NCBI RefSeq assembly: GCF_016734815.1
Contig: NZ_JAERQF010000028.1
Span: 1-64,000, forward strand
From: Hymenobacter rubidus
Lineage (GTDB): Bacteria > Bacteroidota > Bacteroidia > Cytophagales > Hymenobacteraceae
Length of the DNA stretch: 64,000 nucleotides
Reading direction: 5' to 3'
In this document: positions 34,461 to 42,965 of the stretch, piece by piece
Layout of the letters: each line of letters starts with the position of its first letter
Position numbering within the stretch: the stretch's first letter is position 1
Notes under the pieces: generated by a model
Databases searched by the model: none
The model's input: only the letters and a program-made list of their open reading frames with translations
Told to the model about the DNA's origin: nothing
Translations under genes and position numbers: made by a program

Positions 34461-35864
34461 ATGTCCGCACCTACTTTGCAGCGCCGCCTCGGCCTGGTTC
34501 AAGCCACCGCGCTTAATATGATTGACATGGTGGGCGTTGGGCCCTTCGTGACCCTGCCGCTCGTGATGGGCTTTATGGGGCCGAATTTCCTGCTGGCTTG
34601 GCTGGTGGGCGCGGCGCTAGCTTCGGTCGACGGCCTTATCTGGAGCGAGCTGGGCGCTGCCTACCCCGAGGCCGGCGGCAGCTACCGCTTCCTCAAGCTG
34701 GCCTACGGCGAGCAGAAGTGGGGCCGCTACATGTCGTTTCTCTATGTCTGGCAAACGCTCATTCAGTCGCCGCTGGTGCTGGCCTCGGGCGCCATCGGCT
34801 TCGCCCAATACTTCGGCTACCTCGTGCCGATGACCCAATGGTGGCAGCCCAAAGCCGTGGCCGGCACCGTGGTGCTGCTGCTCATTGTGCTGCTCTACCG
34901 CCGCATCGAGGACATCGGCAAGCTGGGCGTGGCCCTCTGGGTGGGCGTGCTGAGCCTCATGGGCTGGCTGATTTTCGGCGGCCTCACGCACCCCAACCAC
35001 CACGTCGACATCTTCCCCGCGGGCGGCCTGCCGGCCTTGCCGGGCCTGCTGATTTCGGTGGCCATGGGCCAGGCGGCCGTCAAAACCATCTACTCCTACC
35101 TGGGCTACTACAATGTGTGCCACCTCGGCGCCGAAATCAAAAGCCCGGAAAAGGTGATTCCGCGCAGCATTTTCCTCAGCATTCTGGGCATCGCGGCGCT
35201 GTACCTGCTGCTGAACTGGAGCGTGGGCACGGTCATTCCCTGGCAGGAGGTGCAGGGCTGGCAGGCCAGCACCGGCGACAAATCGCAGTTCATCGTGAGC
35301 GTGTTTGTGGAGCGGCTGTATGGGCCCACGGCGGCGCTGGTAGCCACGGGCATGGTGCTGCTGGTGGCGTTTGCCTCGCTGTTTGCGGTGCTGCTGGGCT
35401 ACTCGCGCATCCCCTACGCGGCGGCGGCCGACGGCGAGTTTTTGCCCGTGTTCGGCAAGCTGCATCCCACCAAGCACTTCCCCTACATCTCGCTGCTGCT
35501 GCTGGGCGGCGTGGGCTTCGTGTTCAGCTTGTTGTTCCGGCTGGGCGAGGTGATTTCGGCCATCTTAGCCATGCGGATTCTGGTGCAGTTTGTGGGCCAG
35601 GCCGTGGGGCTAATGCTGCTCCGGCGCCGGCGCGGCACGGCCGCGCTGCCGTTCAAAATGCCGCTCTATCCGCTGCCGGTTATTCTGGCCATCATCGTGT
35701 GGCTGTTCGTGTTCGTGGGCATCGCGCCGGCCGAGGTAACGTGGGGCGGCGTGCACTTCAGGCTCTATTTCCAAGTAGCCGCGCTGGGCATGATGGCGCT
35801 GGGCACGGTGGCTTTCCTGCTCTGGAGCCGGAGCCTCAAGCGCTGGCCGTTTCAGCATAGTTAA
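34461..35864 (+). CDS. APC superfamily amino acid permease
   Basis: A 467-residue inner-membrane transporter with about 12 membrane segments. The N-terminal LGLVQATALNMIDMVGVGPFVTLPLVMGFMGPN carries the unwound helix-1 motif of the APC fold, and SELGAAYPEAGGSYRFLKLAYG the helix-3 region typical of amino acid/polyamine antiporters. GYYNVCHLGAEIKSPEKVIPRSIFLS is the conserved APC loop. Substrate cannot be told from sequence. The ATG at 34461 comes right after a long palindrome and a possible -7 element; the longer upstream frame is translation of the palindrome. Confidence 0.9.
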   Translation: MSAPTLQRRLGLVQATALNMIDMVGVGPFVTLPLVMGFMGPNFLLAWLVGAALASVDGLIWSELGAAYPEAGGSYRFLKLAYGEQKWGRYMSFLYVWQTLIQSPLVLASGAIGFAQYFGYLVPMTQWWQPKAVAGTVVLLLIVLLYRRIEDIGKLGVALWVGVLSLMGWLIFGGLTHPNHHVDIFPAGGLPALPGLLISVAMGQAAVKTIYSYLGYYNVCHLGAEIKSPEKVIPRSIFLSILGIAALYLLLNWSVGTVIPWQEVQGWQASTGDKSQFIVSVFVERLYGPTAALVATGMVLLVAFASLFAVLLGYSRIPYAAAADGEFLPVFGKLHPTKHFPYISLLLLGGVGFVFSLLFRLGEVISAILAMRILVQFVGQAVGLMLLRRRRGTAALPFKMPLYPLPVILAIIVWLFVFVGIAPAEVTWGGVHFRLYFQVAALGMMALGTVAFLLWSRSLKRWPFQHS

Positions 35865-35915
35865 TCAGTTATTTATTTAAGTAGCCACGCAGAGGTAAAC
35901 GTACCGTAAAAGGTG

Positions 35916-36003
35916 GTCATGCTGAGCGGAGTCGAAGCATTTCTACAGCTATGGTAACTAATCACTTACGCAGTAGAGATGCTTCGGCTCCGCTCAGCAT
36001 GAC
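35916..36003. repeat. Palindrome of the GAAGCATC family
   Basis: Arms 35916-35946 and 35973-36003 match at 29 of 31, core GCTGAGCGGAGTCGAAGCAT. It separates the permease from a short gene relic. Confidence 0.93.
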
Positions 36004-36009
36004 GGTTAA

Positions 36010-36126
36010 GCGAATAGCTTACTTCTGCACAACAAATACGGCCTGTTTCTGGACAAGCAACAGGAGTGGGAAGCGCAGCTGGCCAAAGAACTGACCGAAC
36101 CGGCCGACTTCACAACGGCCAAGTAA
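36010..36126 (+). pseudogene. 3' end relic of an unidentified gene
   Basis: After an in-frame stop the frame reads NSLLLHNKYGLFLDKQQEW...ELTEPADFTTAK and a stop at 36124-36126, with no start codon. The charged, helical composition looks like the C-terminus of a real protein cut off by the adjacent palindrome. I cannot assign a family. Confidence 0.45.
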
Positions 36127-36138
36127 GACTTGCCAGGC

Positions 36139-36660
36139 TTAGCTGAGCCGCTTCTCGTAGCAGAAAAACCGCAGCCCCGGCCGAAACGCCAGCGTGATTT
36201 CGCCCGCAAACCGGTAGCCCAGCTTCGGAAACAGCCGCTGCGTGGCGGCATTTTCGGAGTTGGTGTCCACGCGCAGCACCTGCAGGTTCTGCACCACGGC
36301 TTGCTTCTCGGCCTCTTGCATGAGTGCCAGCGCCACGCCCCGGCCTTGTGCGGCCGGGTCCACGGCTAGGCGGTGCGTTACGAGGGCCGGCTCGGTCACG
36401 TCCCAGTCGGCTTGGGCGTACTCCTCGTCCTGGTCCTGGGTGAGGGCGGCCACGCCGGCCACTGCGCCGTCAAGTTCCGCCACCCAGAGTTGCTCGCGCT
36501 CGATGTCCTTCGCGAAAACGGCCTCGTTGGGGTAGTCGGCCGACCATTGAAAATTGCCGCTGGCCTGCATCAGAGGCACTACCCGCCGCACCAGGGCGAG
36601 AATAGCCGGCACATCGGCCAGGGTGGCGCGGCGGGTGGTGGGCTTGCTCAACTCCGTCAT
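36139..36660 (-). CDS. GNAT family N-acetyltransferase
   Basis: A 173-residue cytoplasmic acetyltransferase. RRATLADVPAILALVRRVVPLM is the usual GNAT beginning; WVAELDGAVAGVAAL forms strand 4, and HRLAVDPAAQGRGVALALMQEAEKQA holds the acetyl-CoA pyrophosphate loop (QGRGVA). LRVDTNSENAATQRLFPKLGYRFAGEI is the C-terminal motif. Acceptor unknown. Its start overlaps the stop of hemB by one base, so the two are cotranscribed and probably translationally coupled. Confidence 0.9.
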   Translation of the reverse strand: MTELSKPTTRRATLADVPAILALVRRVVPLMQASGNFQWSADYPNEAVFAKDIEREQLWVAELDGAVAGVAALTQDQDEEYAQADWDVTEPALVTHRLAVDPAAQGRGVALALMQEAEKQAVVQNLQVLRVDTNSENAATQRLFPKLGYRFAGEITLAFRPGLRFFCYEKRLS

Positions 36661-37652
36661 TAGCCCCGGCGCAACACCGCCGCCGCTTCCTTGGCGAAGT
36701 AGGTCAGAATGGCATCGGCCCCGGCGCGCTTGATGCTCGTGAGCACCTCCATCATGGTGCGCTCGCCATCGACCCAGCCGTTTTGGGCGGCGGCTTTTAT
36801 CATGGCGTACTCGCCGCTCACGTTGTAGGCCGTCACGGGCAGATGGGTGTGGTTTTTTACTTCCCGAATGATGTCGAGGTAGCTCAGTGCGGGCTTAATC
36901 ATCACCATGTCGGCGCCTTCGGCCTCGTCCAGCGCCAACTCGCGCAGGGCTTCGAGGCGGTTGGCGGGGTTCATTTGGTAGCTTTTCTTGTCGCCCTTCT
37001 TGGGCGCCGACGACAGCGCATCGCGGAACGGACCGTAGAACGCCGACGCATACTTGGCCGTGTAGCTCATGATGCTCACGTGCGAAAAGCCGTTCTCGTC
37101 CAGCACCCGCCGAATCCAGGCCACGCGGCCGTCCATCATGTCGCTCGGCCCGATGATGTCGGCCCCGGCGCGGGCCTGGGCCAGGGCCATCTGGCCCAGC
37201 ACTTCCAGGCTGGCATCGTTAAGGATTTCGCCCGAGTCGGGGTCCACTACGCCGTCGTGGCCATCTGAGCTGTAGGGGTCCATCGCCACGTCGGTCATGA
37301 TAACCACCTCCGGAAACTGGCGCTTGATGTCGGCCACCGCTTTCAGGTAGAGGCCTTCGAGGTTGGTGCTTTCGCGGGCCATCGGGTCCTTTAGCACCTC
37401 GTTGATGTTGGGAAACGGTGCGAAGGCTTTCACGCCCAGATCCACGCAGGCGCCGATTTCGTCAATCACCCGGTCGGCCGTGAAGCGGAAAATGCCGGGC
37501 ATCGACTTGATTTCCTCGGTCTGGTTCTGACCTTCGGTGATAAAAATAGGGTAGATGAAATCGTGGGCGGTGAGGCGGGTTTCCTGCACCATGTCACGAA
37601 TGACGGCGGACTTGCGGTTGCGGCGGGGGCGATGGGTGGGGAGAAAAGACAC
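36660..37652 (-). CDS. hemB: Porphobilinogen synthase (delta-aminolevulinic acid dehydratase)
   Basis: A 330-residue cytoplasmic enzyme that joins two 5-aminolevulinate molecules to porphobilinogen in haem synthesis. The two Schiff-base lysines are Lys200 (MSYTAKYASAFYGPFRD) and Lys253 (MVMIKPAL). The metal loop reads DVAMDPYSSDGHDG (121-134): the zinc-binding cysteines of the E. coli or mammalian enzyme are replaced by Asp and other residues, as in Mg-dependent enzymes such as that of Pseudomonas. A TACCTTTG element at 37676-37683 sits 24 bp before the ATG. Confidence 0.97.
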   Translation of the reverse strand: MSFLPTHRPRRNRKSAVIRDMVQETRLTAHDFIYPIFITEGQNQTEEIKSMPGIFRFTADRVIDEIGACVDLGVKAFAPFPNINEVLKDPMARESTNLEGLYLKAVADIKRQFPEVVIMTDVAMDPYSSDGHDGVVDPDSGEILNDASLEVLGQMALAQARAGADIIGPSDMMDGRVAWIRRVLDENGFSHVSIMSYTAKYASAFYGPFRDALSSAPKKGDKKSYQMNPANRLEALRELALDEAEGADMVMIKPALSYLDIIREVKNHTHLPVTAYNVSGEYAMIKAAAQNGWVDGERTMMEVLTSIKRAGADAILTYFAKEAAAVLRRG

Positions 37653-37675
37653 GGGAAGTGGGCTTGATACAAATG

Positions 37676-37683
37676 CAAAGGTA
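37676..37683 (-). promoter_or_regulatory. Bacteroidota -7 element TACCTTTG for hemB
   Basis: TACCTTTG on the minus strand, 24-31 bp before the hemB ATG. The -33 region has no clear TTG. Confidence 0.55.
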
Positions 37684-37730
37684 AGGTTGCCGCATTGCCG
37701 ACCACCCCGCCAAAGCGGGCCGACAACGGC

Positions 37731-38318
37731 TCAACGAGTGCCTTTTTTGCTGTCAGAGGACACAAAGGCGCCGAGCCATCCTAACGCTAAGAACAGCAAC
37801 CCCAGACCTAGCGTCTGTAAGCCGTTTATGGCCAGCGCACCGGATAATGTAACCAGAGCAACGAGCAGATACCCGATGCCACCTATTGTAAATATTACTC
37901 CGAGGAGTGCGAATAAAAAGACGTAAAGTGTGTCCTTGCCGTCATCAGAGGAGGTAGAAGCGGGTCGGCTCGTGGAGCGTCGCCACGCGGCTGAGCGTAG
38001 CGCTGACTGAACAGAACGAATTGACATTCTGACAACGGGTCGAATTCGGTGTGTTTTGGTAGCTCTCACAAGTTGTTGGGCAGTACTCGCTGTATGCGGA
38101 TGCACCGGATGAAAACCGTCTGGTCGAAGCCTCGCAGCACTGACAAGTTTAGCATTTGCAGCAGTATCGCTTTGCCCAAGCCGTGCATCGGGCGCAGAAG
38201 CAGGTGCGGCAGGCTGCGGTTGGAACCGGAATGCTACCCGTTGGCTCTGGCAGCTACTCAGCAACCCCAGCATCAAAAGAACCTTGATTAACGCAAGACG
38301 ATAATGGGTAGCTGACAT
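37731..38318 (-). CDS. Lipoprotein with C-terminal membrane segments, copy 1
   Basis: A 195-residue protein. The lipobox ends LLSSC (lipidation near Cys23) and is followed by QSQRVAFRFQPQPAAPAS, then a basic, Arg/Thr-rich stretch, and two hydrophobic segments (YVFLFALLGVIFTIGGIGYLL and ALAINGLQTLGLGLLFLALGWLG). It is paralogous to the next upstream gene, which has the same order of parts. Function unknown; such proteins occur as small families in this lineage. A lipid anchor plus two membrane spans would hold the basic linker in the periplasm. Confidence 0.7.
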   Translation of the reverse strand: MSATHYRLALIKVLLMLGLLSSCQSQRVAFRFQPQPAAPASAPDARLGQSDTAANAKLVSAARLRPDGFHPVHPHTASTAQQLVRATKTHRIRPVVRMSIRSVQSALRSAAWRRSTSRPASTSSDDGKDTLYVFLFALLGVIFTIGGIGYLLVALVTLSGALAINGLQTLGLGLLFLALGWLGAFVSSDSKKGTR

Positions 38319-38367
38319 AAGGTTTGGGAACCGGACATTGTGCGCGTCAAGTTATCCCAAATCCGGG

Positions 38368-38925
38368 CTATCCTCCAAACGGGTCAATGTACGCCACCAG
38401 CACGGCCAGTCCCGCCAGTCCGGCCAAGACGCCCCACACCAGCCCACCCCCACTCAGAAGCAGCCCAATCAGCGCAATGGGCAGCACCACCAGGCCCAGC
38501 ACCCCTAGCACCGTCGTACCCAACCCGGCCTCAGCCGTGGTGTGCGGCCGGCGGAGCCAGGGCCGCCGCAGCGCAATGGCAGCCCGGCTTGCAACGGCGG
38601 GAGCATTAGCAGTTACCGCCTCAGTGCTAGCAACTAGGCGGCCAGTATATGGCCGCCGTAGCCGGCCATGCGAACGTGTGGCGCGGGGCGAAAAAGCAAG
38701 TTTCGGCGCATAAGTCGGTATTGAGGTAGCCGAATCGAGCCTTGTCGCCACCGAAATGGGAGCGTGGAGCACCGCTGGCAGCCGTCCTGCTGCCGGCTGA
38801 AAAGAGAAGCTGGCCCGGCTGCTCTGGCAGCTGCTGGCCAGGCTGGCCAAGGCCAGCAGCACGACCAGCGCACGGCGGTAAGAGAACAAGCGGAAGCGCG
38901 TAGCAAAAGGCATAGGGAAAGCCAA
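38368..38925 (-). CDS. Lipoprotein with C-terminal membrane segments, copy 2
   Basis: A 185-residue paralog of the gene 49 bp downstream. Lipobox ASLASSC is followed by QSSRASFSFQPAAGRLP, matching SCQSQRVAFRFQPQPAA of the partner; then an Arg-rich linker with RRPWLRRPH and two hydrophobic segments (TTVLGVLGLVVLPIALIGLLL, LVWGVLAGLAGLAVLVAYI). Start at 38925 or the ATG four codons later. Function unknown. Confidence 0.7.
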   Translation of the reverse strand: MAFPMPFATRFRLFSYRRALVVLLALASLASSCQSSRASFSFQPAAGRLPAVLHAPISVATRLDSATSIPTYAPKLAFSPRATRSHGRLRRPYTGRLVASTEAVTANAPAVASRAAIALRRPWLRRPHTTAEAGLGTTVLGVLGLVVLPIALIGLLLSGGGLVWGVLAGLAGLAVLVAYIDPFGG

Positions 38926-38969
38926 ATAAAGAACCAGAACTGTGCTCTACGAATCTGCGGCAGTTTCCG

Positions 38970-40109
38970 CTACCCGGCAGCCAATTTGCGCGCGGCCTGC
39001 CAGCCGGTGCCCGCGCCCAGGGCCACGCCCATGCCGTTGCAGCGCACGGCAGCCAGCACGCCCGGCCGCACCCAATCGATGATGGGCGCCAGCGCCGGCC
39101 CAAAGCCCATTACCCCGCTCCAGCGGTAGTCGATGCGGGGCTGCCGGCCGGGTACAATCACCTCGTGCAGCAAGTTTTCGAGGTAGGCTTGCACCGTGTT
39201 GGTGAGGCCGGGCGCCGTTGTTTCCTCTGCCTCGAAATCGAGGTTACGCCCGCCGCCTAGCAGGATGCAGTGGTCGGCCAGCTGGCGAAAATAGGCGTAG
39301 CCGTGGTCGTAGTGAAAGGTGCCGGGCAGCGCCACATCGGGCAGCGGCTCGGTCACCAGCACTTGGCCGCGGCCGGGCTTCACGGCCAGCTCCGGCAGCA
39401 GCTCCGTAGCGAAGGCGTTGGTGGCCAGCAGCACCTGCCCGGCCTCGACCGTTACGCCATTGGCGAGGCGCAGTCGCTGCCCGGCCGCAGACGATTCAAT
39501 GGCTTCTACAGCGCAGTTGCTCAGCACGGGCACATCGGCCGCCCAGGCGCGGGCCAGCAACGTCCGCATCATGCGGCCGGCATCGAGGCTGCCTTCGTGC
39601 TCATTTTTTACCAGCGTGCCCACGCCCGCGAAGCCAAAGCGCCCGATTAGAGCACTGGCGTCGTGGAACGTGCGGGCGTGGCCCACCACCGGCGCCACTA
39701 GTTCATTAAAATAGCCAATTTTATTGCGGCATTCCGCCGCCAGTTCGGCTTCTTCGTGCCGGAATAGCTCATAGCCGCCCACCGGCCGATAGTCGAGCGC
39801 GGCATCGCCCAGCAGGGCCCGCAGCCGGCTTAGTCCTTCGCACCGGGCAGCCACCACGGCTTGCAGGTCGCCGCGCGCTTCCTGCGCCATGAGTTCCGAA
39901 ACCGACCCAAAGCAGGCAAATCCGGCGTTTTTAGTCGACGCTCCGCTGGGCAGCGCCCCGCGTTCCAGCACCACCACGCGCCAGCCGGGCCGCCGCTGTT
40001 TCAGGTAGAGCGCCGCCGTGAGCCCTACCAGCCCGGCCCCGATGATAGCCACCTCGACCGGGCCGAAGAAAGATTGGCGTTCCCAGTACGATAGCGCAGC
40101 GTTTCGCAA
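38970..40109 (-). CDS. FAD-dependent oxidoreductase (DAO/GlpO family)
   Basis: About 379 residues. VEVAIIGAGLVGLTAALYLKQRRPGWRVVVLERG is the FAD-binding Rossmann motif; STKNAGFACFGSVSEL, VEAGQVLLATNAFATELLPE and WSGVMGFGPALAPIIDWVRPGVLAAVRCNGMGVALG complete the D-amino-acid/sarcosine oxidase-like family. It oxidises an amine or amino acid; substrate unknown. Homologs of this phylum start close to SYWE, but here the codon before it is not a start, and the frame runs into a palindrome. The only starts are TTG codons at 40109 and 40133, both inside that palindrome. It lies just downstream of ornithine aminotransferase. Confidence 0.85.
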   Translation of the reverse strand: MRNAALSYWERQSFFGPVEVAIIGAGLVGLTAALYLKQRRPGWRVVVLERGALPSGASTKNAGFACFGSVSELMAQEARGDLQAVVAARCEGLSRLRALLGDAALDYRPVGGYELFRHEEAELAAECRNKIGYFNELVAPVVGHARTFHDASALIGRFGFAGVGTLVKNEHEGSLDAGRMMRTLLARAWAADVPVLSNCAVEAIESSAAGQRLRLANGVTVEAGQVLLATNAFATELLPELAVKPGRGQVLVTEPLPDVALPGTFHYDHGYAYFRQLADHCILLGGGRNLDFEAEETTAPGLTNTVQAYLENLLHEVIVPGRQPRIDYRWSGVMGFGPALAPIIDWVRPGVLAAVRCNGMGVALGAGTGWQAARKLAAG

Positions 40110-40212
40110 TGTTTTGAAAGCTAAGTCTCGCAAAGTTCGTTGTCGGGCGAAGAGGACGCAGCGAGACTCACCTTCGCGAGACCTAACTCTAAAACTTCGC
40201 GAAACGCTGCGC

Positions 40213-40213
<1 letters not shown>
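40093..40213. repeat. Imperfect inverted repeat joining two genes
   Basis: Outer arms AGCGCAGCGTTTCGC (40093-40107) and its exact complement (40199-40213), with looser inner matches around AGTCTCGC. The left arm overlaps the 5' end of the FAD oxidoreductase and the right arm touches the TAA stop of rocD (40213-40215). Confidence 0.9.
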
Positions 40214-41466
<1,253 letters not shown>

Positions 41467-41532
41467 AAAGCAGGTGGGAAAGGGGTTGTGCCCGCGAAAC
41501 TACGCTTTTGCTGCCCGCCAAGTAAGAGCGCC

Positions 41533-42039
41533 CTACCGGAATGGCATACTCTCGAGCTGCCGAGAGGTATCGATGTAGCGCCCTACGTAGTTGCCTTCCT
41601 CACGGCCGCTGGCGCGTAGCAGGGTCCAGTCCACCACGGCGGTTTCGGGGAAACTCACCGGCGTGGGCTTCGCCTTATCGGCCGCGTCGGGACCGGGCAG
41701 CAGCAGGGCCTGCACCGTGTTGCCGTGCCATCCCAATACCCTCGCCGATGCCTGGCGGAAGCTGGTATCGGTCGCAATCACCCGCACCGAGAGCAGAAAC
41801 TGGTCGCCGGAAGGCAACCCGGCCAGAAACTTCTTCTTTGCCTGTGGCAGCGTGCGCAATGCCTCCCGCACGGGGTCGGCCAGCGCGGTTGCATCGCGGG
41901 CCAGGGCCGGGCGCACGCCGGCGGGGGCCGTAGCGGCCGTGAGTACCACCGGCGCCGGACCTTGCGCAATGGTGGGCAAGGCCAGGAGAAAAGCGGCACC
42001 AAGCAGCAAGGGCCGCGCAAAATCAGTAGGCATTTTCAT
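41533..42039 (-). CDS. Exported protein with DUF2314-like domain
   Basis: A 168-residue protein with signal peptide (FARPLLLGAAFLLALPTIAQG). The region from about residue 65 (PQAKKKFLAGLPSGDQFLLSVRVIATDTSFRQAS) to the end (VVDWTLLRASGREEGNYVGRYIDTS) resembles DUF2314, a small alpha/beta domain of unknown function. Periplasmic location inferred. Convergent to nothing close; it is divergent from the DUF5522 gene. Confidence 0.6.
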   Translation of the reverse strand: MKMPTDFARPLLLGAAFLLALPTIAQGPAPVVLTAATAPAGVRPALARDATALADPVREALRTLPQAKKKFLAGLPSGDQFLLSVRVIATDTSFRQASARVLGWHGNTVQALLLPGPDAADKAKPTPVSFPETAVVDWTLLRASGREEGNYVGRYIDTSRQLESMPFR

Positions 42040-42101
42040 AGAACGAATTGCAGATTGCTGTCACAAGATACGACTTGTTATGCACACAACGTGCCTCGTC
42101 C

Positions 42102-42109
42102 TACCTTTG
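42102..42109 (+). promoter_or_regulatory. -7 element TACCTTTG just before the DUF5522 gene
   Basis: Exact match to TAnnTTTG, with its G only 9 bp before the ATG at 42118, so the transcript would have little or no leader. Confidence 0.55.
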
Positions 42110-42117
42110 ATTCCCCA

Positions 42118-42300
42118 ATGCCTGCTCCCGTTCCCCAGCCCCTCCAGCCCGGCGATTTTTACCACACGCCCGAAGGCTATCTCGTTTTTACAGAGCAGTA
42201 CCACCTGCGCCGGGGCAGTTGCTGCGGCAGCGGTTGCCGCCACTGTCCCTGGAAATTTCGGTCCAAACCACCCGCTCCGGGCGCATCCGGCCAGAAATAA
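42118..42300 (+). CDS. DUF5522 small cysteine-rich protein
   Basis: A 60-residue protein of a Bacteroidota-typical family. After GDFYHTPEGYLVFTEQYHLRRG comes the cluster CCGSGCRHCPW, four cysteines and a His that could bind a metal or an iron-sulfur centre. Function not established. A promoter element lies directly upstream. It is often found near housekeeping genes, here 84 bp before rpmB. Confidence 0.85.
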   Translation: MPAPVPQPLQPGDFYHTPEGYLVFTEQYHLRRGSCCGSGCRHCPWKFRSKPPAPGASGQK

Positions 42301-42310
42301 GGGCGGGGTG

Positions 42311-42342
42311 TTTGGTGAATGCCAGACTTTTGCCGATATTTG
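42311..42342 (+). promoter_or_regulatory. Promoter for rpmB: TTTG-N20-GATATTTG
   Basis: TTTG (42311-42314), a 20-bp spacer and GATATTTG (42335-42342, one mismatch) lie 43 bp before the rpmB ATG. Confidence 0.5.
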
Positions 42343-42384
42343 CGGCCCGTTTCCCTGCTTTGTAACTACTTAACCTCCGATATC

Positions 42385-42624
42385 ATGGCCCGTGTTTGTG
42401 ATTTGACCGGCAAGCGTACCCGCGTTGGCAACAACGTTTCGCACGCTAACAACAAGACCAAGCGCAAGTTCTATCCGAACCTGCAGAAAAAGCGCTTTTA
42501 CATCCCCGAGCAAGACGCCTGGGTGACGCTGAAAGTAGCTACCTCCACCATCCGCACCATCAACAAGAACGGCATCATGTCGGTCCTGAAGAAGGCCAAG
42601 GAGCAGGGCTTCATCGTTTACTAG
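42385..42624 (+). CDS. rpmB: 50S ribosomal protein L28
   Basis: A 79-residue ribosomal protein. MARVCDLTGKRTRVGNNVSHANNKTKRKFYPNLQKKRF is the diagnostic beginning; the protein ends KKAKEQGFIVY. The ATG at 42385 is fixed by this N-terminus and by the promoter; the longer frame starts upstream of the promoter. In related genomes it is usually followed directly by rpmG; here pepP lies between. Confidence 0.97.
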   Translation: MARVCDLTGKRTRVGNNVSHANNKTKRKFYPNLQKKRFYIPEQDAWVTLKVATSTIRTINKNGIMSVLKKAKEQGFIVY

Positions 42625-42965
42625 CTTTTTAGTGCTGAGTAGCAAGTAGTAAGACCTGCTTTAGGTTTCTCACTACCGATACTCACTAGGTGCTACGCCA
42701 AGCCAGCGCCGGTACCGTTGCCTCCATCAGGCAACGGTACCGGCGCTGGCTTTGTTTGTTTGCCGCTATCTTGCACTATTGGTTGATTCTTCTTAAAGCT
42801 GTTTGGGAAGGGTCTCGCTTGCCGGTCCGCCGGCGTAGGCGTCCGACCGGTCGTTGGTCAACGGCCGTTGGCGCCTCGTTCGGGCGGCCACCGGTCGGAC
42901 GCCTACGCCGTCGGACCAGGCGGAACCGACGGCCTAAACAACTTCCTTAAAATAGTTCGATTCTA
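42625..42965. repeat. Intergenic palindromic element between rpmB and pepP
   Basis: Perfect 19-bp arms GGCGTAGGCGTCCGACCGG (42832-42850) and complement (42891-42909) lie between degenerate ends, AAGCTGTTTGGG (about 42796-42807) and the complement of AAGTTGTTTAGG (about 42942-42953). A shorter inverted pair GCCAGCGCCGGTACCGTTGC near 42702 and its complement near 42730 looks like a terminator for rpmB. No gene. Confidence 0.8.
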
